NCBI GenBank assembly: GCA_964542055.1
Contig: CAZITB010000138.1
Coordinates: forward strand, 1 to 6,187
Reading direction: 5' to 3'
DNA: 6,187 bases
From: CAZITB01 sp964542055
Lineage (GTDB): Bacteria > Planctomycetota > Phycisphaerae > Sedimentisphaerales > CAMDDF01
Shown: one piece after another, positions 1 to 4,942 of the stretch
Numbering within the stretch: position 1 is the stretch's first letter
Layout of the letters: each line of letters begins with the position of its first letter
Position numbers and translations under genes: made by a program
The notes under the pieces: model-generated
Told to the model about the DNA's origin: nothing
Seen by the model: only the letters and a program-made list of their open reading frames with translations
Database searches by the model: none

Positions 1-162
1 GCTTTTGAATTTCACAAATGCCCTGTCAAGATCATCGAAAGCATCGATCGTGAACCTGATTTCATATTGTTTTATCAACTTCTCCAGGTGCTGCTGAGAG
101 TTCGCTGATATTGTTATCTGTCCGTCCGGATTTTCGATTTTGATCGCATATTTATAACTCAT
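1..162 (-). CDS. Hypothetical protein, C-terminus beyond left edge (partial)
   Basis: The first 54 codons of a leftward gene are present, and it runs off the window without a stop. The protein begins MSYKYAIKIENPDGQ and continues with a mixed, charged sequence (QQHLEKLIKQYE, then DAFDDLDRAFVKF). The start is well supported: ATG at 162 has a GAGGG Shine-Dalgarno about 5 nt upstream. It overlaps the stop of the Gam-like gene as ATGA, so the two are probably translationally coupled. The visible part suggests a short beta strand followed by helices. There is no signal peptide, membrane segment or recognisable motif. I do not recognise the family. Its context, directly after a Gam-like gene in a phage-type operon, suggests a small accessory phage protein. 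Confidence 0.75.
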   Translation of the reverse strand, partial: MSYKYAIKIENPDGQITISANSQQHLEKLIKQYEIRFTIDAFDDLDRAFVKFKS

Positions 163-575
163 GGTTTCCCTCTTCTTTGCGAAGCCAGGTCAACATTTAA
201 TTTGACCTGGAACCCGTTTTTAGTTTTCTTTACAACACCAAATTCGAATTTTTGAGATTTGCAGTTTTGTTTCTCAAAATGCTTTTCCATAAACTTTATC
301 AGCATTGATCTCAAAACATCTTGTCGGGATTGCCAAGGTTCGATAGCTTCTAAAAGATATTGATTCAGGCTTGAAATTTTCTCTTGATACTTTTTTTTCT
401 CAATTCGAACGGCTGATTCGATTTCCCCCATTTCGCGTAAAACGCTATCAACCTGTATGATGCTATCAATTCCATTTGCAGGGCGGTTTTCGGCGAATTC
501 ACCTTTTTTAACCAAGCTGCGTCTGTTACGCTGGTATTCTCTGTTATAATCCCTTATTTTCCTGCTCAAAGCCAT
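159..575 (-). CDS. Gam-like host-nuclease inhibitor candidate
   Basis: This 138-residue protein resembles the Mu Gam family, whose members bind double-stranded DNA ends and shield them from host exonucleases. Visible support is the pattern rather than close identity. Residues 1-30 are basic (RKIRDYNREYQRNRRS). Residues about 42-100 form a long coiled-coil-like helix with the Gam-style run VLREMGEIESAV, then KKYQEKISSL and QSRQDVLRSMLIKFMEKH. A short segment at 106-130 (SQKFEFGVVKKT, FQVKLNV) then matches the Gam beta element that follows the helices. ATG at 575 has AAGGA about 5 nt upstream. It lies 92 nt after the capsid stop, beyond a strong terminator, so it is either expressed by read-through or has its own promoter. 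The alternative is an unrelated coiled-coil protein such as a scaffold. Confidence 0.6.
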   Translation of the reverse strand: MALSRKIRDYNREYQRNRRSLVKKGEFAENRPANGIDSIIQVDSVLREMGEIESAVRIEKKKYQEKISSLNQYLLEAIEPWQSRQDVLRSMLIKFMEKHFEKQNCKSQKFEFGVVKKTKNGFQVKLNVDLASQRRGKP

Positions 576-601
576 TTTAATCCTTTTTAGGCATTATGGT
601 T

Positions 602-652
602 AACAAAAGGGCGAACGCCCCTTAAACAGAGTTTAAAAGGCGTTCTAGGCCC
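602..652 (-). terminator. Intrinsic terminator after the capsid gene
   Basis: Read on the minus strand, the RNA forms a long hairpin. GGGC (652-649) pairs with GCCC (612-609). After a three-base CUA bulge, GAACGCC (645-639) pairs with GGCGUUC (619-613). Two U-G wobbles follow, then UUAAAC (636-631) pairs with GUUUAA (627-622) around a UCU loop. UUUUGUU (608-602) follows directly. The two wobbles are mismatches on the plus strand, which supports leftward transcription as the functional direction. A smaller hairpin, AAGGGGC-GUUC-GCCCUUU (623-606), uses the same 3' bases and is an alternative fold ending at the same U run. The hairpin begins 15 nt after the capsid stop. Confidence 0.75.
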
Positions 653-667
653 GTCGTTGAGGCTTAT

Positions 668-1840
668 TTAACTTGCAGCGGTTATCAAACCCACTATTGT
701 TCCAGGATTGGTGGTATCGCCTTCGCCATGCACAACGATGTCGATTCTCTCAGTACCTCGCAAGCAAATCTGATCGTTCATGAATAGAACTTCGTCGCTA
801 CGATCTATCATAAGCTCTCGCGTCTCACCTAAATATGAACTGAGCGAAAGATCACCGAGCAGAGCACAAATTTGACTGTTTGCTTCCTCACTTGGCATAC
901 AGTGAACAAATTCGACTTCGTAGCCCATAAAGTAGCGTTTCTTCTCATTGCTTAGGATCGTATTTAAATCCGCAACACCGGCTGCACGTGCCAGCTTGTA
1001 CATGACATTATAAAAGAACTTCTTACTAACAAACCATTTTGCATCTTCATCAGCTTCGGCGGGTAATCTCCCTACCAGAGATTCAAAATCATCGAGAGTG
1101 ATTTCACTGTACAAGTTTCCAGACGCTACTTGAAGACCCGCAATATTTGAAACCGTTTCATCGACTTCCAACAGTTTTTGAGTAACTCCCATCATGCCAA
1201 AATATGTACTGGTGCCATCGCCAACAAAGCCGATCTCATCCTCTTTTTTTGCCATGCTTCGAACAACTGATTTAGCCACAATCTCGCCAACTCCGATCAC
1301 GCTGTCTTCATCGAGTTCGCGATTGATAACAGTCAAGCACGCAAATTTCCTGCAAACCAAACCAACCAGAGATACTTTGAGATCGCTCTTGGTGATCTCA
1401 TTGCCTTCACCAGGGCAATAGACTGTTAGATCGGATGTAAGTTTGGGTATCTTAGAGCTGCCATGACCTAGCCTGACTACGGTTGTATTTCGACGAAATT
1501 TCCCGTACTTAGCAATCATGTCGATTAACATTGCAGCTAATTCATCCGGAACCAAAGCGCCGCCGTATTCGTTGCTGGTGGTTCCAAGGTCTTTGGCCTG
1601 TCCGCGTACAATCGCAAGAACAGCTTGGCCAAACTCTTTAGCGTGTTCTTCGGATGGCCAAAAACGATTGTACTTCCGGCCCTGAAACTCTCCAGACATA
1701 AACGCCTGGCCAAATCTTTTTAATTGTTTCGACATGGAGCTCAAGTTTTCCCGAACCAAACTCATGTCACCTTCTAAATCCGTTATCTTTCTGCCTGCTT
1801 TTTCAAAAGCGGCATCTATACTTTTTACATCTGCATACAT
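668..1840 (-). CDS. HK97-fold major capsid protein
   Basis: This 390-residue protein builds the icosahedral head shell. Residues about 6-45 are a coiled-coil, delta-domain-like scaffold region. The segment at 86-98 (GTTSNEYGGALVP) is the typical start of the mature HK97-type capsid, and proteolytic removal of the first 80-90 residues is likely. Later landmarks are the long spine helix with RSMAKKEDEIGFVGDGTSTYFGMMGV (about 195-219) and the C-terminal strand pair ending GTIVGLITA. The length suits the family. The open frame extends upstream to 1948, but I place the start at 1840: ATG there has AAGGA 8 nt upstream, while ATG at 1849 has AAGG directly against it. The protease gene lies upstream on the same strand, and a terminator follows the stop. 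Six cysteines (142, 163, 168, 314, 325, 359) are relatively many. Confidence 0.92.
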   Translation of the reverse strand: MYADVKSIDAAFEKAGRKITDLEGDMSLVRENLSSMSKQLKRFGQAFMSGEFQGRKYNRFWPSEEHAKEFGQAVLAIVRGQAKDLGTTSNEYGGALVPDELAAMLIDMIAKYGKFRRNTTVVRLGHGSSKIPKLTSDLTVYCPGEGNEITKSDLKVSLVGLVCRKFACLTVINRELDEDSVIGVGEIVAKSVVRSMAKKEDEIGFVGDGTSTYFGMMGVTQKLLEVDETVSNIAGLQVASGNLYSEITLDDFESLVGRLPAEADEDAKWFVSKKFFYNVMYKLARAAGVADLNTILSNEKKRYFMGYEVEFVHCMPSEEANSQICALLGDLSLSSYLGETRELMIDRSDEVLFMNDQICLRGTERIDIVVHGEGDTTNPGTIVGLITAAS

Positions 1841-1874
1841 ATTTTTCATCCTTGAAATTAAAATTTTCCAGCTG

Positions 1875-1911
1875 CCAGCAAAACAGGGCGGGTGCTGGTA
1901 AGCCCGCCCCA
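1875..1911 (-). promoter_or_regulatory. Terminator-like hairpin with competing fold, before capsid gene
   Basis: In the leftward transcript UGGGGCGGG (1911-1903) pairs with CCCGCCCUG (1892-1884), giving nine pairs including two wobbles around a ten-base loop. UUUUGC follows, so it resembles an intrinsic terminator with a short U run. The loop contains CCAGCA (1898-1893), which can instead pair with UGCUGG (1880-1875) just downstream. That second stem would place the CCCGCCC arm in its loop and break the terminator stem. The capsid ribosome binding site lies about 22 nt further on. This arrangement resembles an attenuator or a premature-termination control for capsid mRNA. The base pairing is visible; the regulatory role is inferred. 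Confidence 0.5.
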
Positions 1912-2000
1912 GGGTTACATTTAACCCGTCCACTATCGATTGGCACACAAGTAAGGCAGTCGCGGAAAACCGGCCTTAACCCTGCAATCCGCCAATCGAC
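1912..2000 (-). promoter_or_regulatory. Structured RNA between protease and capsid genes
   Basis: Two further structures lie in the gap. The larger runs from 2000 to 1935. Its outer arms UCGAUUGGC (1999-1991) and GCCAAUCGA (1944-1936) are perfectly complementary, with a G-U wobble pair at each end. An inner stem UAAGGC/GCCUUA (1978-1973 with 1957-1952) is topped by CGG-UUUU-CCG (1972-1963). The smaller hairpin is GGGUUA-AAUG-UAACCC (1927-1912). No ORF of note is present. The long stem could be an RNase III site or an mRNA stabiliser that gives capsid its own transcript end; this is inference. Confidence 0.5.
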
Positions 2001-2008
2001 CAGGCTAA

Positions 2009-2785
2009 CTAAAAATGACGAGAAAAATCAATCCCCACACCAACACCAGGAGACTGTTTTTCAATGTCTTCAAGAGGAACAAAAAGCTTTTCAGTTTCAA
2101 AAACACTCTCGCCATCGCAAAAACATTTAGCAAAATTATCTATTCTTTCCTGACTAAAACTATATTCAATTTGGTCCTCTGGATAACCCAAATTAACCAT
2201 CATTTTTCGTTCAAGCTCCTCTAGCGACTCCGCCCGCTTCGACTGTACAAACTGTCTTTTCTTTTCACGGGATTTTGCCAGGGCTTCCCTGTTAGCCGGT
2301 ACCGCCACCGCAGATATTTCATAAAGTTCAACCTCGTCATAGACGTAGATCGTTTTGCCGTCCAGATTTTCTGTGTGTGATTCTATAACCTGGAATCCGA
2401 CAGAAACCGCTTTCATGTATCCGTCACGGTAAAGCTGCCAATACTGCTCAGCGAGTGCGGTCTTGGCGAACTCGATCACACACCAGAGCCCCCTTTTATC
2501 AATCCAGATTGAGTCTGCTCGACCAATAACAGGAGCGGTACCGTCTGAATGATTATGCTTATGGCAAGCCAGGATTACAGGATTTTTTTTGAACATGTGC
2601 AGGCGTTTTTTGAACGCTTCCGGTGGTAATATATCCCCGTGTCGGTCTAGATCACCGGTTGAAGCAAGTACTCTAACTTGTCGTTTTTCAATATCTACGG
2701 TTTTGACGGAGACAGCGGAAAAAATCTTTTCCCGCTCGTCCCCATCACTAAACACGGAAGTTTTTAATTTGTTATAGGCGTCCAT
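2009..2785 (-). CDS. HK97-type prohead protease (peptidase family U35)
   Basis: This 258-residue serine protease would cleave scaffold or delta domains of the capsid during head maturation. Residues 25-60 carry the family opening: VKTVDIEKRQVRVLASTGDLDRHGD is the usual strand, then a D-x-x-GD turn. Then come ILACHKHNH (71-79) with the candidate catalytic histidine (His75 by position), KAVSVGF (125-131) with the candidate nucleophile Ser128, and YEISAVAVPAN (155-165), the conserved closing motif. The C-terminal part from about 170 is charged and variable. I place the start at ATG 2785, which has AAAGGGA about 5-6 nt upstream; the longer frame starts with TTG at 2812 and has no such site. The gene sits directly upstream of the capsid gene, as is common. 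No portal precedes it. Confidence 0.9.
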   Translation of the reverse strand: MDAYNKLKTSVFSDGDEREKIFSAVSVKTVDIEKRQVRVLASTGDLDRHGDILPPEAFKKRLHMFKKNPVILACHKHNHSDGTAPVIGRADSIWIDKRGLWCVIEFAKTALAEQYWQLYRDGYMKAVSVGFQVIESHTENLDGKTIYVYDEVELYEISAVAVPANREALAKSREKKRQFVQSKRAESLEELERKMMVNLGYPEDQIEYSFSQERIDNFAKCFCDGESVFETEKLFVPLEDIEKQSPGVGVGIDFSRHF

Positions 2786-2820
2786 GCCATTCCCTTTATT
2801 ATTTAAATTCAAAAATCCAT

Positions 2821-3075
2821 TTATTTACTTTCAAAGCCTAGCCGGCCCAGCGTTTGCAGCCATCTTTCGCGATTCCTGTTCCATCTCATCAAAGCCTCGA
2901 CGCCGCGTCCAAGAACCTCCGGCTCGACCTCGCATATCTCAGCAGCCAAAAGAATGGCCTCAATCGTAATGTCATACCGGCGGCCGAAAGCAGCAAATAA
3001 ATCAACGATCGCTTTATCGTCGGCCCTGCTAAGGTCTTTCATTGCCAGCAGATCAGATTCTTTATCAGCTCGCAT
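2821..3075 (-). CDS. Small helical hypothetical protein
   Basis: This 84-residue protein starts with MRADKESDLLAMKDLSRADD and is predicted from composition to be almost all helical. It has an Ala/Leu/Ile-rich middle (AIVDLFAAFGRRYDITIEAILLAAEI) and a basic, tryptophan-containing C-terminus (MRWNRNRERWLQTLGRLGF). There is no signal peptide or membrane segment. The frame is open to 3120, but ATG at 3075 is preferred because it overlaps the stop of the MutS-I-like gene as TGATG, a stop-restart junction. Translation is probably coupled, since the upstream SD-like bases (GGCGGG) are poor. The protease start follows 35 nt after the stop. I do not recognise the family. By position a portal or terminase could be expected here, but the protein is far too short for either. 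Confidence 0.75.
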   Translation of the reverse strand: MRADKESDLLAMKDLSRADDKAIVDLFAAFGRRYDITIEAILLAAEICEVEPEVLGRGVEALMRWNRNRERWLQTLGRLGFESK

Positions 3076-3359
3076 CAGGCACCCGCCAAAACCGGCCTCG
3101 GGCAAGTTATTTTTCTGCAATACTTATCATTTTCAAAAACGGCGAGAGTGTGTTCCTGAGCAATAACAGGAATCATTTGGGCCCGAAAAGAAACAAAGGG
3201 AGTTCCATTATGCCTGGTCAAAAGCGGAAAACCATAATTCTCCGAAATCAACTCAGCGTCGTCTGAGAAACACTCATAATTTTCATCAAATTTAAAAATC
3301 AAAACATCAGCTCCGTGCCGCTTTTTCATATCCTCAAATATTTTTGCCATTTTTTCCAT
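3075..3359 (-). CDS. Stand-alone MutS domain I-like protein
   Basis: This 94-residue protein resembles only the N-terminal (mismatch-reading) domain of MutS. MKKRHGADVLIFKF (11-24) matches the MutS strand that reads roughly LKAQHPEILLFYRM. DENYECFSDDAEL (25-37) matches GDFYELFYDDAKR, and LLTRHNGTPFVSF to the Gln-Glu-His-Thr-Leu-Ala-Val-Phe segment (47-75) matches the rest of the domain. The Phe of the MutS F-x-E motif, which stacks on mismatched bases, is replaced by Asn27, while Tyr28 and Glu29 remain. No clamp, lever or ATPase domain follows. ATG at 3359 has AGAGG about 9 nt upstream, formed across the previous gene's stop. It may bind DNA or other proteins; mismatch reading is unlikely. 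The function is unknown. Confidence 0.7.
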   Translation of the reverse strand: MEKMAKIFEDMKKRHGADVLIFKFDENYECFSDDAELISENYGFPLLTRHNGTPFVSFRAQMIPVIAQEHTLAVFENDKYCRKITCPRPVLAGA

Positions 3360-3365
3360 TTTTTT

Positions 3366-3695
3366 TTACCTCTGCAAAATGCCAGACTGATTTAATTTTA
3401 AAATCCCGATGACAGAGGCAAGGAAATTTTCCTCTGCATCCAATTCGCCATCAGCAGCTACAAGTTCCAGAAGATGCTTTTCAAGCTTAGCAACCACAGC
3501 ATCACTCAACTCAGGCAAGCTGTAATTCAAGTCGGTTGCAAGCAAAAAAACCAATTGCTCGCGAGTTGTCAGCTTGTTCCCCAACAGCCCCTCCAACTCC
3601 AGACAAAAGATTTGACTAAAGTCATCGAGGAACCCGAGGCTTGGGTTGAAACCTGTAACGGTTTTTTTGCCTTTTTTGTTCGATGTTGAATTCAT
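3366..3695 (-). CDS. Hypothetical protein with TerB-like acidic motif
   Basis: This 109-residue protein has a lysine-rich, probably disordered N-terminus (MNSTSNKKGKKTVTG) followed by a helical, leucine-rich and acidic body. Near the C-terminus, LELVAADGELDAEENFL (about 76-92) resembles the ADGE-x-x-x-x-E motif of TerB-like proteins, which lies at a helix-turn-helix metal-binding corner in that family. Only this motif supports the comparison, so no function is assigned. ATG at 3695 overlaps the stop of the upstream XRE regulator as ATGA and has AAAGG about 9 nt upstream. The stop lies 6 nt before the MutS-I-like start. The tight packing suggests one operon. It could equally be a lineage-specific phage protein with a chance acidic loop. 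Confidence 0.7.
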   Translation of the reverse strand: MNSTSNKKGKKTVTGFNPSLGFLDDFSQIFCLELEGLLGNKLTTREQLVFLLATDLNYSLPELSDAVVAKLEKHLLELVAADGELDAEENFLASVIGILKLNQSGILQR

Positions 3696-4189
3696 AATTT
3701 ATTACCTTTCGAAAATGTTGATTTTATAAGAGGGTCAAAACTGATAGGATCATCAGCATTTTTTTCCAGAGCAGAAATCTGCGAAAGCAAACTTTGAAGA
3801 CGGCATATTTCGCCGTGAAGCTCGTCTAGCTCTAGCAAACAAGGTTCGCCATGCCTGGCTATATTTTCAAGCTCTGAGTGCCGCAATTCCAGGCGATCAA
3901 TTTCACGGACAATAAGCGACTTGCAAATTCGTCCGAAAGAAATGAGCCTACGCCGATAACCTGCAATAACAGGATTAGCCTCTCCGGTTAGCAACTCGAC
4001 CATATCAATACAAAACAAACGACAAAGCTCAACTAATCGATGTTCCGGCGGGAGATGACTACCATTTTCCCATCGCTGCACTGTTTTGGCTGTTACACCA
4101 AGGGTTTCGGCAACGACCGACTGAGACCAACCGACCTTCTGTCGATTGAGGCGCAACCGCAACCCAAAATCTCGCGAATCGATACTCAT
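3692..4189 (-). CDS. XRE-family transcriptional regulator with coiled-coil tail
   Basis: This 165-residue DNA-binding protein has a lambda-repressor-type helix-turn-helix at about 8-64. The Q-VG-WSQSVVAETLGVTAKTVQRWENGSHLPP run shows the two HTH helices and the W-E-N-G that follows the recognition helix. The segment IDMVELLTGEANP closes the domain. Residues about 78-142 are rich in Leu, Arg and Glu and look like a helical oligomerisation region. There is no LexA-type peptidase domain. I place the start at ATG 4189, which has GGAGG 8 nt upstream; the longer frame begins with TTG at 4204. The stop overlaps the next gene as ATGA. It is probably an early regulator acting on the divergent promoter or on this operon; the targets are not visible. 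Confidence 0.88.
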   Translation of the reverse strand: MSIDSRDFGLRLRLNRQKVGWSQSVVAETLGVTAKTVQRWENGSHLPPEHRLVELCRLFCIDMVELLTGEANPVIAGYRRRLISFGRICKSLIVREIDRLELRHSELENIARHGEPCLLELDELHGEICRLQSLLSQISALEKNADDPISFDPLIKSTFSKGNKL

Positions 4190-4258
4190 TTGCAAGGCCT
4201 CCAAAATAATAAAAGGTCTAAATCGGCCCGCATCTAACCAAAATTAAGATTTAAATTT

Positions 4259-4669
4259 TCAAAGAGCGTGTTCTGTCTGTTCCTTGACCGCTTTATCCAA
4301 AGAAAAAATAATTTTTTTTATCCGGCTGCCGATACCCTTTAAGTCATCAGAATTTGACTTTAAAGCATTGAGAACCGTCCGAAACTCCGATTTGATACTT
4401 CTAAGGGCATCAAGTTCACCTTCGACGACGGGAGTTTCCTCTCCCAAAAGCAGCCAGTTTAAATCCACTTTAAATATTTTTGCCAGAGCAAGGATAATCA
4501 GCAGGTTATCGGGCGTTTGAAGAGATTCCAGGTAATCAACAGCAGCAGCATTTTGCAGCCCGATTTTCGCGGCAAAAGCAGCCTTGTCCAAATTAGCTTT
4601 CAGCCTGATTTCTTTTACTCGATCGCCAAAATTGCCTTGCTCTTGATTATTTTGCTCATCCTGGTTCAT
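4259..4669 (-). CDS. XRE-like transcriptional regulator, divergent HTH
   Basis: This 136-residue protein has a glutamine/asparagine-rich N-terminus and an HTH-like region at about 14-77 (FGDRVKEIRLKANLDKAAFA, then AKIGLQNAAAVDYLES). The closing segment VDLNWLLLGEETP is nearly the same as in the plus-strand repressor (IDLHWLITGEQSP), which supports common descent. The turn and recognition helix are unusual: the normal Ser-x-x-S-x-x-E-x-G pattern is replaced by NAAAVDYLESLQTP. The DNA contact may therefore be weak or different, and a partner or anti-repressor role is possible. The C-terminal half is helical and may dimerise. ATG at 4669 has AAAGG about 8 nt upstream. It lies 61 nt downstream of the ribbon-helix-helix gene and 69 nt before the next regulator. 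Confidence 0.82.
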   Translation of the reverse strand: MNQDEQNNQEQGNFGDRVKEIRLKANLDKAAFAAKIGLQNAAAVDYLESLQTPDNLLIILALAKIFKVDLNWLLLGEETPVVEGELDALRSIKSEFRTVLNALKSNSDDLKGIGSRIKKIIFSLDKAVKEQTEHAL

Positions 4670-4692
4670 ATAAAAAACCTTTATTTTTTACC

Positions 4693-4707
4693 TTGTCGTC
4701 ATCACAA
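4693..4707. promoter_or_regulatory. Possible operator, TTGT-N7-ACAA dyad
   Basis: The gap between the ribbon-helix-helix gene and the next regulator holds TTGT CGTCATC ACAA, a 15-bp dyad with complementary four-base arms. Such sites are typical of XRE operators, and three XRE proteins are encoded nearby. One short dyad in an AT-rich gap can arise by chance. Confidence 0.25.
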
Positions 4708-4730
4708 TTTAACTATAAAATATCTCAAAA

Positions 4731-4874
4731 CTATTTTTTAGAACCTAAAGACTCGATAATGGTTACAGCTGCGGCATTACTCATGCTTCGTTTTTCTTTA
4801 TTTGCCCTAGCTTGCACTAATTTTAGTGCTTCTTGGTCGTATAACAGAACCGGTTTGAGTTTTTTGTTTTCCAT
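4731..4874 (-). CDS. Small ribbon-helix-helix (Arc/CopG-like) DNA-binding protein
   Basis: This 47-residue protein is the first gene of the leftward series. Its pattern fits a ribbon-helix-helix regulator. A short strand LKPVLLYD (6-13) with alternating side chains would form the DNA-contacting ribbon, helix QEALKLVQARANKEKR follows, and S-M-S-N-AAAVTIIESL (30-43) is the second helix with the usual Ser-x-Ser-Asn cap. The whole gene is 144 nt with TAG stop at 4731. The start codon has no Shine-Dalgarno site; bases just upstream are TTATTATTT. A 13-bp palindrome lies five bases from the start and may be its own operator. It probably acts as a Cro-like or Arc-like switch opposite the divergent repressor. 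The assignment rests on pattern only. Confidence 0.7.
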   Translation of the reverse strand: MENKKLKPVLLYDQEALKLVQARANKEKRSMSNAAAVTIIESLGSKK

Positions 4875-4942
4875 AAATAATAAGTCTTATTTTAAATTTT
4901 AAATCAATAATATAATATATATCGACTTAAATTTTATTTTCA
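4875..4942. promoter_or_regulatory. Divergent immunity promoter region
   Basis: This 68-nt, almost wholly A/T gap separates the leftward operon from the rightward repressor. TATAAT at 4911-4916 is a perfect -10 hexamer for the repressor; no good -35 is visible. Transcription starting about 7 nt downstream would give a 5' leader of only about 20 nt without a Shine-Dalgarno site. TTAAATTTTA occurs twice (4892-4901 and 4927-4936), 35 bp apart, and TAAGTC (4881-4886) is inverted as GACTTA (4924-4929). These are candidate operator elements. On the minus strand two TAAAAT sequences could serve as -10 for the ribbon-helix-helix gene. Confidence 0.6.
4879..4891. promoter_or_regulatory. 13-bp palindrome AATAAGTCTTATT
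   Basis: The sequence is AATAAG-T-CTTATT, perfectly symmetric around one central base. It sits in the leader of the ribbon-helix-helix gene, close to its start codon and upstream of the repressor promoter. Its position makes it a good operator candidate for either protein. Related AAGACTT sequences recur downstream of the repressor, within AAAAGACTT at 5579-5587 and 5633-5641. Confidence 0.45.

Noticed and set aside
1194..1421. Plus-strand ORFs over the capsid and protease genes (for example 1194-1421, 1852-2130, 2015-2224)
   Set aside because: All are antisense shadows of clear capsid and protease genes without initiation signals.
1841..1948. N-terminal extension of the capsid gene to 1948
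   Set aside because: The extra 36 residues would be encoded by the hairpin region, have no plausible SD, and do not resemble a delta domain; ATG at 1840 has AAGGA at 8 nt.
3076..3120. Longer start at 3120 for the 84-residue protein
   Set aside because: It would overlap the MutS-I-like gene by 46 nt; the TGATG junction at 3073-3077 gives a more typical coupled start.
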